Position numbers and translations under genes: made by a program
Part shown: positions 1 to 12,825 of the stretch, in pieces
Layout of the letters: every line of letters begins with the position of its first letter
Position numbering within the stretch: position 1 is the stretch's first letter
Notes under the pieces: generated by a model
Databases searched by the model: none
Told to the model about the DNA's origin: nothing
The model's input: only the letters and a program-made list of their open reading frames with translations
Source: Ricinus communis
Lineage: Eukaryota; Streptophyta; Magnoliopsida; Malpighiales; Euphorbiaceae
DNA length: 64,000 nucleotides
Direction: 5' to 3'
Assembly: GCF_019578655.1 (NCBI RefSeq)
Contig: NC_063261.1
Location: 11,354,446 to 11,418,445 of the forward strand

Positions 1-2080
1 GAAACAAATCATTAAAGCTCTAAAATATCCTTAAATATCTATATACAATTTAAATCGATCAGTCTGCAGTGAAATTAGGAGAGAGGAAGTGTTATTTCTT
101 TACTATTGCTTTTGATAATTTCTTTTACTTGATTGATGAACTACAGTAATTTTCAAGAAAATGAACCAGAATTAACATTAATTTAATTGAATTTCTAGCA
201 AAAAAGAAAAGAAAAAGGAGAGGCTCTTTTAGTTTATAAGAATTATGAATCTTTCATTCTATAAAAATACAATTCGATATAGAAATTAAAGAATGCTGAA
301 TTAATAAATACAAAAAAAAATCTAATGTAAATTATAAATATTTATATTTATATTCGAATCTAATTATATTTTTATGGAACAAAATTATTTTTAATGTCCA
401 ATTTCCATATTTAGTATATTAATTAAAACATTACCAATATTTTATTTCCTAATATTTCAATTTAAAAAAAATATTTTAATCTTAAATTTTATAAAATAAT
501 CATTTTTTAGTCACTAGAAAGTTGACAAAGATAGAATTAAGTGGTTCTTTTATTTAAGGATAAAAGAAAACATTCAATATATTCTAGCCACAAGAAATGC
601 TCCTATTCCAATTTATACATTTAGCTACTTCTTAAAAATAGGGCTTATTCTATTTCTGTGAAAATGGGTACTTCTTCTTATACTTCTATTATTATGGGCT
701 CTTCTTTCCCAGCTTTTTGAGAGGGAAATCAGTTTCATTTGGTAATAAAGCCAGTAAAGAACTAAGATATAATGTGAGGATTAAAAATAATATTATGAAG
801 ATTAAAATATAATTTATTCCTTTTTTTCTTTGAAGAGGGATGACAAATAATAAAGGTCAAGATTAAGGTATTAATATTAACAGTGATTTGCTCAATAAAA
901 ATAAAAAAAGATTAAGGTCAAGATTAAGATATTACTCAGCCAAGCAAATGGACACGTCACACGACTCACAAAGTCACAAACCCACGCTATGCCTCCACCC
1001 CATGAACACTCACATCACAACAAGTCACAAATCTTCATAAACAGAAGAATAATCATAAGAAGTCACAAATCTTCGTGAACAGACAAAATAAAAAAGAAAA
1101 TTTGGAACTCTAATAATAGAGAATGAGTTTCAATGTAGCCTTAAATTTATCAGATAAATTTAATCGGATCCTTTCTGGATTAATTTAGCTTAAGGGTTGT
1201 TTGGATTAGAGAATTTTAAATAAATTTTTTTATAAAATTTATAGATTTAATTGAAATTCATTATTTGACAAGTAAAAAATATTCTAAATCTATAGATATT
1301 TACAAATTCTTTGTCCTCCAGAATTTCTCATTTTTTAGAAAGTCTTAAATTCTCATTTAGGAAGTGAAATTTTTTAAAAATTCACCGTTTCAAAAGAATG
1401 ATGGATTGTTATAATATTTTTCTTTCAATATTATTTTGTTATAAATTTATATTTTTTCAAAGTTATTCTTAATTTTAAATAAAACTCTATTATTTTATGC
1501 TTAATTTAAACGAATAAATTTTTAAATTACATAGATTTAAAATTCATGGATTTTAAATCCATAGATTTTGGCTAAATTTATGAATTTTGTAGATTTCAAG
1601 TTCATGAAATTTAAATCTATAGATTTTAACTAAATTTATGAATTCTAAAAATTATCAATACAAATGAAGGCTAAAATCATCTTTGTTTAAATTACCTCAT
1701 TTAAGAAATGTAATTTGCTCTTCATAAAAATAGAGTGAATTGATAAAAAAAAAAAATAGACTCCATTAATTAATAATTATAAAAAAATTTTGAGATATAA
1801 AATAATTTTTTAAGAATTACTAATTATTCTTATTTAATTTTAAAATATTATTTTTTAAAGTTAATTATTTTAATATTCATGAGTTATATTAAATTATACT
1901 AGTAAATTTTTATATTTTTAATAATTACTTTTAACATCCATATTTTTCTTAACTCCGTTAAATTATTACGTTTTTACATTAAAAATAAACGTTAAATGTA
2001 AATAAAAAATCTAATATACCAATTTATACGATGACTTGAGGGACCAAATCTAACCTTATTCCAAAAGGTCGTTTCCAATA
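1..2080. other. AT-rich intergenic DNA upstream of the DnaJ gene
   Basis: No convincing gene is seen on either strand. The stretch is very AT-rich with many short A and T runs and contains one MITE-like segment that is listed separately. It ends in the promoter of the GFA2-type gene. Confidence 0.6.
1193..1672. repeat. Possible degenerate MITE, AT-rich with internal dyads
   Basis: The left edge (agggttgtttggatt) and the reverse complement of the right edge (gccttcatttgtattga) are loosely similar, as in common plant MITEs that start with a GTTTGGAT-like terminus. Inside are several variants of a dyad; the clearest is ATGGATTT-T-AAATCCAT at 1546-1562. No target duplication was recognised, so the class is uncertain. 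Confidence 0.3.
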
Positions 2081-2084
2081 AGGT

Positions 2085-2090
2085 TGGGCC
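2085..2090 (+). promoter_or_regulatory. Site II element (TGGGCC) in the DnaJ promoter
   Basis: TGGGCC lies about 245 bp upstream of the start codon. Site II elements (TGGGCY) are bound by TCP-type factors and are frequent in plant nuclear genes for mitochondrial and ribosomal proteins. The nearby telo-box strengthens the call. Confidence 0.5.
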
Positions 2091-2212
2091 GTCCATGACT
2101 CATCTCTCTCTTCTCCCTCGCAGTTACAACTATAGGTAGAACTAGCTAGAAGCTTCCAATCTCTAACCGGGAAAAAAAAAAAGAAAAAAAGAAAAAAAAG
2201 AATTAGGGCTTT

Positions 2213-2221
2213 TTAGGGTTT
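2213..2221 (+). promoter_or_regulatory. Telo-box (TTAGGGTTT) near the transcription start
   Basis: A perfect telo-box (reverse complement AAACCCTAA) sits 109 bp before the ATG, just after an A/G-rich tract at 2169-2201. Telo-boxes next to site II elements mark genes active in dividing cells. Here both precede a mitochondrial chaperone gene. Confidence 0.5.
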
Positions 2222-2329
2222 AAACTTTGAACCCCAAAATTGCATAACTTCCAAAACATCAACTTGCTCTTTTAGTAATTACAGACAACTGCAAAATCAC
2301 TACAGAAACTCTAAAAAGGGAATCCCCAA

Positions 2330-5300
2330 ATGGTTCGCTCTCATGGCGTCAAGCTTGTTGCTTGGCTCGCTCGCCGCTCCCCTTCCTCCATTTCTACTAA
2401 TTCCGTACGATTCCATGCATGTTTTCCATTTTCTTTTCCTGAATTAATTAAATTTGTGTTCAATTTGTAAAATTTTTGTATTCTTATTTGTTGAATTTGT
2501 ATAATTGCAGGTATTTAAGGATCCTTTGAATGGGAATTGTAGAAGTTTGAGTACTGGGTTTTCAAAACCTGTTGGGATTATGCGTAATTACTCTCCTAAA
2601 AATGGTATTGTTTTCTGCTTTTGTCTTATTGAAAAATTTAACATTTTTCAATTGTTTGGCCAGTTTGGTGAATTGGGCTTTGAGAAAATAATGAGAACTC
2701 TTGCTTATCTAAGCTAGAAATGACTGTATTCTGTCCATTTTTCCTTATTGATTTCATGTTTGGTGGGTTTCTACTGAGTCGAATCTCTGGAAATATGCAG
2801 TTAGCCAAAAAAACTGGTTGTTGTTGGGATCTTTGAGTGCAAATTTTGGTGTCGCAAGGTCAATTCATGGCTCTGGTAATTCACATATTGCTCTGTTTAT
2901 CTTCTCTTTCTAAATTTTACTTCAAATTTAGCTCAACATAGTGTGTTATATCAGTAATGTTTGTGTACTAATGCAATGTTTTGTTGTTCAGCTGCCATGT
3001 CAAGAGATTATTATGATATACTCGGTGTTAGCAAGAATGCAAGTTCATCTGAAATAAAGAAAGCTTATTATGGGGTAACTTTCTTCTCCATTAGAAATCG
3101 CTTTTATCAATCTAATATGTCTGGGACAAATTCTATACCTCTCTCTCTCTCTATCTCTTTCTCGGTTGGGATCCTTTGTCCATTTGCTGTTGTGAAATTG
3201 TAATTTGGCAGGATTATAGCTTCTCTTTCTTGACTTAGATTTTACTCATCTCTTGCATTTTGATTTTGGTCTTGCATATTCTTCAGCTGGCCAAGAAACT
3301 CCATCCTGATACAAATAAAGATGATCCCGAAGCTGAAAAGAAGTTTCAAGAAGTTTCAAAGGCATATGAAGTAGGTTTTACTGACTGGGAATCTTGTCTA
3401 CTTGTTTGACCAACTTATGTTCGTAATGTATGTGACATCTTAATTATTCTGCACGTGCAGGTTTTGAAAGATGAAGAGAAGCGTGCACAGTATGATGAGG
3501 TTTGACATTTTCTCATTAGTATATTTTGGTTGTACTATGTAATATCTTACTTTAGGTCATTTGCTTCTTAATTACTTTTGTCATAAGTTGCTTTTTGAGA
3601 AGAGAACTTAGGTGTATTTTTTTTGATGGAAAAGCCTCATATTTTAAATTGAGCATGTATTTTCTATCTCAGTTCCTCCTGGTCAGCCACAATGCTGGCT
3701 CATGCTAGAATGGGAGGACTAACGGAAATCTCAGTGGAGGTCAACAATGAAAAGATTGAGTGCATGTAGGAGAATTTGGAGTTCATCATGCCATTGCTTT
3801 CTTCTAATGTGCATCACTTGCATAAGTATTAAAGTTATATTCCAAAACAGTAACTGTCTGTTACAGAATGTAACAAGTAATTGGAGAAGTTAGCTGCAAG
3901 GCATGGGCTCTCTGTCAGAAATACTGCTACCCTTGTATTTCTATTGACTGAGGAGAGATAGCATATCTCTGTAGCTATTTCGGTCTATTTTCATTGGCCT
4001 ATTGATGATAATCATATTTATTCTATTAAAATTAGTTCTGTATATTATTTTGAACTGTTAATTTTTTTCTTTTAGATTAAGTTCTGGGTTTAACAATTTT
4101 ATGGGATATAAAAGCATGTGGACTGCAGCATGAATTAATTCACTCGTGGCCAAATAAAAATTGCAATTCATTTTGATAGTGCTAAACACATTAAAGCAAC
4201 AATGGTGTGTAAACCATTTTTCTTTTCCACATTCTAGGCATTTCACAAGAAGGAATGAGCTGTTATCATGTCATGGTATGATTTGTATATATCACAAGGC
4301 CAAACTTATGAACATTTGTCTTCCAGAATGCGCCTTGTATGTTTTATATGTTATTTACTGTGCCTCATCTTTTCCAATTTTTTCTCCATGCTCTGGATGC
4401 CAAATGTGGAGAAGGTTTGATGTATTTGACAAGTAATATTCTTTTGATTGCTAGTTTTTTGGAATGATACAATGGTTCTCTTTTTAGTTAGTAGTATCTT
4501 TACTGAATTTGGCTTGTGCTCAATCTTATAGGTTGGACATGATGCGTTTGAACGTAATCTTAATGGAGATTTTCATCCTGGAGCAGGCTTTGATGACTTT
4601 GACAGCTTCTTCAGAATGGGCGGTGATGTAATAACTTCTCTTTAGCTTCTGTCTGTTGGACTATTTCTTTTAGCTTTATGGATTCACTTCAATGATTAGT
4701 TATAGTTTCATGCATATTGCAACTGAATCTTACAATTTAGTGAGGTTCTTTTTCTTATTCATATATTTTCTTCAATTACCTGTCTCTCTCGGATGGGTGG
4801 AAGTCCATGCAAACTCATGGTGTTGAAACTGCTGAGAGTTATTATCAATTTTAGAACAGGGCACGGCTGAGTAACAAAGTTATTATTTCAATTAAAATTA
4901 GCTCCATGTTATCAGTTTATAGAATTTTCTGCGCTGTGCTTTATTATGTTACTATATTGTTATTTTATCAAAGGGATGTGTGATGATGTACACTGGAATT
5001 TGGAGAAGTATATTTAAGAACAATATAGACAATAAACCACCTAAATAAATTGCATGAACATGGCTCCCCTTTTCTGACTGTCCTTTTTTTTTTTTTTGTA
5101 ATATTTGATTTTCACATTGATAAATCTAACATGCTGATTTAATGTGGACAATGATGTGCTTTCTGTGATGGAGGTCAGATATTCGGCAATATATTTAAGC
5201 AGAAATTTGGTGGCCAAGATGTCAAGGTTTTATTACTTCTCTCTATATTCTTGATCTGTCTGCTTTGAGATTAAGTCCACTTAAACCTTCTGCATTTTCC

Positions 5301-8300
5301 ATCTTCCACAGGTTCATATTGAGCTATCCTTCATGGAAGCTGTTCAGGGTTGCACCAAAACTGTCTCATTTCAAACTGATGTGCCTTGTGAAGCTTGTCG
5401 TATGTTTATTTGCTGAACTTGCTATTATTTCCCAACTTATTTATCTGCAATTATTTTGAAATGTTCTTAATTTTCTTGTCACTAGTATTCAAATGTTGTA
5501 ATATTTTAGTTATGCCCCTAAGAATCTATTTATTTGTTTTATTTATTTATTTTCTAAATTGCAGGCGGAGAAGGTGTTCCTCCTGGGGTAAAACCTGAAT
5601 TGTGCAAGCGCTGTAAAGGCACAGGCATGGTTAGTCTTATATATGTGATTTGCATTTTTTGTGTGGACAATATGGGGTCCATTAGCTTACTTTTAAATTA
5701 CATCATTGACAGGTGTTCACCCAAAAAGGTTTTATTAGTCTTCAGCATCCTTGCAACCAGTGTGGTGGAACTGGGCAAACCGTGTCGGTATGCTATTTAA
5801 AGACACTTATCTTCGTTTTATTTTCTTCAAATTCAACCTTTTAGTTCCCCTCATGTACACAGTGATTTAACAAGGTTATTGTTTATATTGCCCTTGGCTT
5901 AGACTATTTATTCCTGTTGTAATCTGCTATATGTGATTTATATGTAGCTTTTGCATTTTGTTAGTCTTGCATATTCTGTCATATATCCTGTGGCTGGTAT
6001 ATTACACATTGGCATTGTGTTTGCGCACTAACACGAATAATGCATAAAACACAATGTTTTGAGAACCAGTAGTGGAGAATTTGAAAGCTTGATCAACCAT
6101 GAATTGCTGGTAGTTACCAGATGAGAAAGAGTTCTTTAGCCTACCCACTGCGCCCTCTTTTCTGTTTTATTTTCATTTGTATGAATCATTGATTTGTCTT
6201 CCACATTTTTTATTTCCTAAGTAGATGTGAGTTCAGGAACAATTAAAGTCAACTTTTGCAATGTCTTATTTCAAGTTTTGCTTGCACATGATCTTCGTTT
6301 TATCTTTGCTAATTTATTTGATATAAGTGTCAAAAAAGTTTGAATTAGTTATAACGTAATTATCAGCGGTTTCACTAAATCGTATTGTATACATTATCTA
6401 AGTCTTATAATTTTAGATTGCTACTTGACCATTGCTAATTATTAGAGATCTGAGATATTTTAAACTGGAGTTCTTCTCCTGATGACCATTTCTAATTATT
6501 GGATTCTGCTATGTCATATGAAAATTAACTAAGGAATTTTTGTGCATCTGTATTTAACATTATTGCAGGACATGTCTAATATTTTGCTGTTGATAACAGA
6601 GTTTTTGCAGGTCATGCAATGGGCGTAAAGTAGTTAGAGGATCAAAGTCGATCAAATTGGATATTGTGCCAGGTATATTTTCTAGATTTTGAAGTATCGT
6701 TGCATTCACTTATAACAAGAAACAACCACCAGCGTGCAGCACCTGCAGTTTGGTGCATTCTTTTTTCTTTCCTTGGTTCTTTTGTGCCGTCATATTCCTA
6801 ATAACTTGTCAGTCTGGTCATTTATTATATTGTAATCAGATGGTTGTTCTTTGGTTGACAAATATGGTGAAAAGACGTGCTATTACTAGAAAATATGATT
6901 TTTAGTTTTGAGTGGTAATCAACATCATTGAAAAATGATTCCCTCGCATGAAGTTCACCTATTTCTCATTACATTTATTCTCTCATTTTTGTACCTTTTT
7001 CCCTGAATGTATACCTTTAGTCAGGTGAAGCGATGTGATCAATGACCAGAGAAGATGTTTTTTCTATAATAAGTTGTACCCATGGTTTCCTTCTCATGAT
7101 TATTTTTGTTGTGTTTTCTCATGATCTTGACTCTATGCTGTCTTCAGGAGTAGACGACAATGAAACCATAAGGGTGCCTAGAAGTGGTGGAGCAGACCCA
7201 GATAGAAATCAACCTGGTGATCTGTTTGTAACTATCAGGGTAATTAAATCCATGATGCTGTATTTGTTTGGGGAGCTAAGTTTGTATTTCTTGTTCATTA
7301 TTCTTTTAGTCGGTTGCTAGAGATGCAAGGGTGTGCATTTGAAAAATATGTGATGTGCTGGAGACTGGCTTGCAATTAAGAGTAGTATAAATTATTTTAT
7401 ATGTTATTTTTTGCAGGATTATTCAGCAGGATTTTTCTTTTTATTTTTCCTTTTACTTGGTAGACATGAAGGGCTTATTTGTAGTGCATTTATCCAGTAG
7501 AGAATTTGGTGGGGAGAGGGATTATTCTTACTTGTGGTTAGTTGTGCTATGAGCAGACTATAGATCATTTAATATCATACTGTACAGCCATTAAGGCAGT
7601 GTGGTATTATTTATCTGATGGATTATGCTGTAATCAATGTGTTACTGCAAAACCCACACTTAGAATAAATGATAGAAGAATAAACACGAGGTAAGACTTT
7701 TGTCATCATCTGTGACTTCCATTGTGCTGGAGAAATGGTTAGAGTAACTTATATTTATAAAATCTGGGTGTTTTCCAATAACAGATGATATAGAAGAAAA
7801 CCTGAAATTACATAAAAAAATTACCCCCATAACTAGAAATTTATAACTACCATTGGCCAATAATACTGTATTGTACCCTCCTGCATCCTGCACCAATTTA
7901 CTGATGAGCTGAAACAAAGGGTCATGAGAGCTTTATTGAAAAGTATGGTTTCTGGAAAAGGAGCCACAAATTGGCTATCAAGGTGGAGGATGTCAAAGAG
8001 GTGAAAGGAGTAATGCTGAGGACTGGTCCACTTTATTAAAATGATTATCAGGCGAATGGAGGTCCCGTGATTGCGTTGAGCTTGGCATTTGAGGAACAAC
8101 TACTTCCTAACTGTCTTCTTTCACCATAATTTCTTTTTCTTGTTTCCTTTTTCTTTAATTTCTTAAAATCCTTATGTTTAGGTATAATTTTGTTCCTTCT
8201 CTCTTTCATTTTTGTTTCTCTTTGCTGGTGAACTTGTAGCATCTTGGGTTTTATATTCATGGTGCTTGCCAATTTCTTTTTCTAATTTATTGCACACCCA

Positions 8301-9605
8301 ACTATTATATGCTGCTATATTTCTTCATATTACTGATTTGTTCTTTCTTTTCCACCAGGTTCGAGAAGATCCAGTTTTTAGGAGAGAAGGCTCTAATATT
8401 CATGTAGATGCTGTTTTAAGTGTTACTCAGGTAAAACTTCTCTGTTATGCTGTCTTGCTCAAGAATTAATACATAGGATCTTTCTTGGTTCAGTAAATAG
8501 TTAATTAGACTAAATGGTTTCAGTTCACTTATAATTGCTTAAGTTATGGGTTTTTGTAATAAATAATTTCAATTGCTCTTGTTTTGAGTTCTTATAAAAA
8601 AATAGAAATCATCTCATGCTGCTGTTAATCGCTATGCCTATTACAACACACTAATCCTCCTTAATATATCTGGTTTGCGAGCTCATTGAATTTCTTTTCT
8701 GCAGGCAATCCTGGGGGGAACAATCCAGGTTCCTACTCTCACAGGAGACGTTGTACTTAAGGTATATTGATATTTTTATGCAAGATTAATTGTTGCTCAG
8801 GAGTTACAACCATCTTCCAATCTAAGTTGTTTTCTATTTTTTAGGTCCGCCCTGGTACCCAGCCTGGCCAAAAGGTGGTTTTGAAGAAAAAAGGTGAGAA
8901 CATGAATACTTGATTCCATAATGGATTGGCTTTGGATGATTCTTTGTGATGTTTGATCAGGAATTTTAATTGTCCTCTATGTGCTGTTATAATTTCAAGA
9001 GTGATTGCTTTATGCTCATAGCATTTATTGGTTTGGTCATTTTGCATGTCCAAGTTTAGAACCATTTGATGTTTGTAGACGATCACTGATTCATGAAATT
9101 TTGAGTGTGAAATTCAGTGTGTTTAAGATTCATGGTGTTTGGCTGGCTGCTCTTCCACTTGTCACTTTTGGTGTCTGCCTACTGTAGTAACTAATCAGTT
9201 TTTCTATCTGCATGTGTTTATAGGGATCAAAACACGGGGCTCTTACTCACTTGGTGATCAATTTGTGCACTTCACTGTCAGCATTCCAGCGTAAGTATTT
9301 TCTTGTCTGGCAAATAAATGGCTTAGTTGTGGAGATACTTGGTTTGAAGAAACTTATCCATCCCTTGGTAGTATAGCATGTGCCTTTAGCGGAATATGGG
9401 CAATGTGTCTTCCTCTAATACCTTCTATGTTATCTGATAATTGGATAATTTGCTAATGCCATTGTTGCAAAGAAGAGCACAATTCCTGATAGGTAAATAA
9501 TTTTACTACAGGAACTTAACCCCAAGACAGCGGGAATTAATTGAAGAGTTTGCCAAGGAAGAACAAGGTGAATACAGTAAGCGTGCTGCTGGAGCCTCTG
9601 GGTGA
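2330..9605 (+). CDS. GFA2: Mitochondrial DnaJ/Hsp40 chaperone, GFA2 type (18 exons)
   Basis: Hand-spliced exons: 2330-2404, 2511-2604, 2801-2875, 2992-3074, 3287-3370, 3461-3499, 4532-4627, 5179-5226, 5312-5399, 5565-5629, 5713-5787, 6600-6672, 7148-7239, 8359-8430, 8705-8761, 8845-8893, 9224-9290, 9512-9605. All introns are GT-AG and the frame stays open for 441 codons, close to the size of Arabidopsis GFA2 as I recall it. The N-terminus ([17 protein letters not shown]) is basic and Ser-rich, like a mitochondrial presequence. The J domain spans about residues 87-150 with HPD at 115-117 (exon 5). A short Gly/Phe segment follows, then a zinc finger with CEACRGEG (224), CKRCKGTG (241), CNQCGGTG (263) and CRSCNGR (277), then the C-terminal substrate-binding domains. 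This is a type I (A-class) DnaJ that would deliver clients to matrix Hsp70. In Arabidopsis GFA2 is needed for polar nuclei fusion and synergid death. No frame break is seen, so it is probably functional. Confidence 0.93.
3500..4531 (+). other. Intron 6 of the DnaJ gene (1.03 kb)
   Basis: This is one of the two longest introns. It is AU-rich with poly-U tracts, as expected for a plant intron. The open stretches on either strand around 4058-4436 show no domain or codon pattern. No transposon terminus was recognised. Confidence 0.7.
7240..8358 (+). other. Intron 13 of the DnaJ gene (1.12 kb)
   Basis: This intron separates the exon ending in GDLFVTIR from the exon starting [11 protein letters not shown], that is, within the C-terminal substrate-binding domain. 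It contains only short spurious open stretches on the minus strand (7660-8272). Confidence 0.7.
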
Positions 9606-9990
9606 AGGAGCAGGGAACCTTGTTTACATTCAACATTATTGTCACGGTTAGCCAGACAACAGTAAAAGAAAGAGGAAGAATCGGTCATATTAACAACCGA
9701 GTTGTATCAGAAGTTTTGTAGGATCAAATACTGAGATGTATGCGAACTTTTGTCAATTTTTTTTGGAAGGAATGTAATATTTTCCCTCACAAAAATCAGT
9801 TATATATATTCAATTATTGGATGCCAGAAAATAACCACCTTTCGTTCTGATACATTGATTCTTGTATATAACTTTATCTTGTATTCTCGTTATAATTCTG
9901 GACTCGTTGCACGAATGCAATCTGTCACTATGATTTTGCTTTCTCGACTGTTGAAGTGTATGTAGTAAATAATTTACGTTTTATGGAAAG
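9606..9990 (+). other. Probable 3' UTR of the DnaJ gene
   Basis: This AU-rich sequence follows the TGA at 9603-9605. It is U-rich with ATGTA-like stretches around 9730-9760 and 9840-9870, typical of plant far-upstream and near-upstream polyadenylation signals. The cleavage site cannot be fixed without transcripts. Confidence 0.45.
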
Positions 9991-10317
9991 TGTTTGGTCT
10001 TCCAAGATGAGCACCCCTTTTCATTTCCTAGAGCTTGCAAGAAAAACTTATTTGTGGCTTGCCTGACTGGTTTTGAAGTTAAGATTGATTCCTACTTTAG
10101 GTTTGCATGAGCGTATCACATTGCGGGTGAACCTTTTGTGAATATAGATCGGGATGGAGCGCCGAGAAACCACTTTCTAATTGATCATTCTATGATAAAA
10201 TGTGTTTTTTGAGCTTTTAAACTTCTTGATTCTATTTTATTAAATTATTTTTATTTTTATTTTATTTTATTGAGTTTTTATGTTTTTAATTTTTAAAATA
10301 TTATTATTTAATAATTC

Positions 10318-10520
10318 ACTGCTAGTCTAAATGGTCGGTAAATTATTTCATAGTTTATTGACGGTTTGAATTATCGGTAAACAACCAAGTACTGAAGTAT
10401 TAGTACTTGGTAATTCTATTTACTTAGTACTCTACAGACAGTTTATACTATTGGTAAATTACTAAATACTGGTGCTTTAGTATATAGTAATTTACTAATT
10501 ATTTTAACCGTCAGTAATAA
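10318..10520. repeat. Hairpin-rich MITE-like repeat
   Basis: The segment folds back on itself. Near the outer ends gacggtttgaa (about 10360) pairs loosely with ttttaaccgtc (about 10502-10512). In the middle ACCAAGTACT (10384-10393) and AGTACTTGGT (10402-10411) form a perfect 10-bp hairpin with an 8-nt loop. Several related ACTTGGTAA/TTACTAA units repeat in both orientations. It has no coding capacity, and family and target duplication were not determined. Confidence 0.5.
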
Positions 10521-10903
10521 TTAAGTATTTTGCTCAAGTATTATTAATATGTACTATGAAATTATTTCTTTTGTATTTTGTAAACGTTATAAATTTCATA
10601 TAGCCAGCGTCTTGTCTTGGTCGGGATGGTAACAGGGCAAATTTGGCGACTGGGGCTCAACTCTGTTTGCTTACATGATTTGATTAGGTCCACTTCGAGC
10701 ATTGAAGTTTGCATAAATGAACAAATTACAGTAGGAGTGAGAGTGACTATCATCGACGTTGAGAGATCCTGCAATTGAAATACTTGAGGTTACCAATTAA
10801 GCGCACTATTCTATTTAAATGTGATTGGTTTAATCCTACAGAGAAAATGATGGATGAAGGTTTATAAATAATACCCTTCAATGGATGTCACCATAGGTGC
10901 ATA

Positions 10904-11060
10904 TAGGGATGATAATATATTCTCTATCCTCGCGGATACCGACCAAAATCTTATCCAATCACACTGGGTAATACCTAAGTTGATTGGGTAATGAGTTCGG
11001 GTAACCCATACTTAATTAATTGTATCGGGTATAGTAATGGGTTTGTTTTATAGGAGTTAT
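10904..11060. mobile_element. hAT-like MITE fragment with a TAGGGATG end
   Basis: The segment begins TAGGGATGATAATA and is followed by GGGTA-rich repeats in both orientations (cgggtaaccc, tatcgggtata). Terminus and texture match the better preserved hAT-like element at 12,826-20,544. The other end was not found, so this is probably truncated. Confidence 0.35.
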
Positions 11061-11199
11061 TCTATTGTATTTTGTTTGATAGAATGCTTACTAAAAAATA
11101 TACAATATGTAATTATTTTATATTATTATGTTTTTTTAAATAATTTAATATTTTTACCGTTTGGAGCCATTTGAATCTTGCTCTTTGAAAATTAGAAAG

Positions 11200-12060
11200 A
11201 TTTTGAGGAGAAGATTGAACCCGATGAAGGTATCAAATGCTAGACGTTTAGTAAGGAGATAAAGAACCTTTATTAGATTGAGTTTTAGGTATTTGATTCA
11301 TTTTTAAAAGTTATGTAAGTATTTTTTTCTCGACTTCCTTACTGGAGTACTTCATATATATATTTTTTGCAGAAAGTATGCACACTAAACGGGCTAGTCT
11401 GAGTAGCATGGAAGGCGAAACCTACAATATGGTATCTAGACATGATATGCAAGTACCAAAAAGGATGCAAAGAAGCTAGATTTTGTGGAGCCAGGATTAT
11501 GGGAGAAAGTAGCAGCATTGGCATACGCCAAAAGTGAAAAGGATTTCATAATGGTATTCTAAGAATGAGATGTCATAGTCTGTTGATGGATTTGAGCCAT
11601 TCACTCAAACCAGAGGCATTGCTACCCACTATGAGTGTAGGAGATGAATTTTAAAATCTTATGAAAGTTATTTTATTAGTAAGTTATTATATTTTATTTT
11701 AACAACAATTAAGTATTTAAATGATATGTATTGTTTTTGTTTAGGCTCAACAACTAGGCTAATCTCCTATTATGATGAAGTTATTTATTTACAAGCATAT
11801 CAAGAATAGGGATGGTCAGACTTTCATTGAACAAAGGTCCATAGTTCTTCATGTATGTTAATTCAATTATATTTAAGCAATGTGCATCTTATCATTTATC
11901 TAGTCTTTTTTAAGATTTCTACTAGGATGCTGTTTAAGGTAGGCGAGCATAGATGACCTAGACGAATGAGACCGGATGAGAATGAGTTATATCTCAATGT
12001 TGTTGGCGGACAACAGAGGATTTGTGTTTATGGTCTTAGATCTCAAGCGCCTGTATATTG
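11200..12060 (+). pseudogene. Possible DNA-transposon transposase relic
   Basis: Short + strand fragments resemble a plant transposase of the Ptta/En-Spm type (Transposase_24). One near 11,480-11,570 is Trp/Lys-rich; another near 11,760-11,860 reads LFIYKHIKNRDGQTF and resembles the conserved ELFI-TH-KDG-FVDE block. Frames are broken throughout, and no termini were seen. The assignment rests on one short motif and could be chance. Confidence 0.25.
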
Positions 12061-12825
12061 TTTAATGCCTCTAAAGTACCAAAGCATACAAAAAGGGAAG
12101 TGAGGAAGGGTGAATTGGGGTTTTAAAGAGAAGGGTAGGAAATTAAAATTTAATTTGAACTATTGGATAGAAATCAATAAAAGAATATTTTAGAGTGAGA
12201 AAGAAAAATATGAAATACTTACTTTATAGAGGTTCAGCCTCATAGCTTATGTCCTCTCCTCAATTAGAATTGAGAGTTTAATCTATTATCAATCTACTTT
12301 AAGTGTAGATTAAAATCCTTGCGTTTTACAAGTCCACACAAAAAGCTATCTAAGTGTTTTACTTAAAATGGCTAATATTCAGAGCACAATTTAAGATTCA
12401 AAATCTTACTTACAAGCGTGACAATCTTTTATGACTGCTAAAATCTTCACCTGCAAGTATACATGGTAATTGTAATATAGTATAGTGAATTGAGGTCGAT
12501 TTCCCATGGACAACTCAATTGATATCTGCTAAAGATTTGTATAAATTAAAAAAATTAACTTGTAAAGATTAGGAATTGAAATAATGAAAGAAATTAATAA
12601 AAAATGATGAAACTTTAATAGTTCAAAAATACTAGAGGTTTAGATTTCATTTAATAACAATCATCATAAAAGTTAAATCAAATTCTCAAATTTTAAATGC
12701 AATTGTTCCTAAGATATTCTAATATTTTTCCAAACTATTAGATTGTATTTTAATTAAGATATTACTGATGCTCAAGGGTAATAAATATAATCAAATCCAT
12801 TAAGCAATAATTCAAGCATCATAGT
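12060..12825. other. Non-coding DNA, possible LTR relic, up to the hAT-like insertion
   Basis: No gene is seen. The segment around 12,440-12,540 (cacctgcaagtatacatgg, then aattgaggtcgatttccc) looks like the terminal part of a plant LTR. The last eight bases (12,818-12,825, atcatagt) are the left target duplication of the hAT-like element, so this stretch continues at 20,545. Confidence 0.35.

Noticed and set aside
4058..4436. Open stretches on both strands within the long DnaJ intron 6
   Set aside because: They lie between well-supported splice sites, show no domain and have intron-like base composition.
7660..8272. Minus-strand open stretches in DnaJ intron 13
   Set aside because: They overlap each other in different frames, have no start context or domain, and are explained by the intron.
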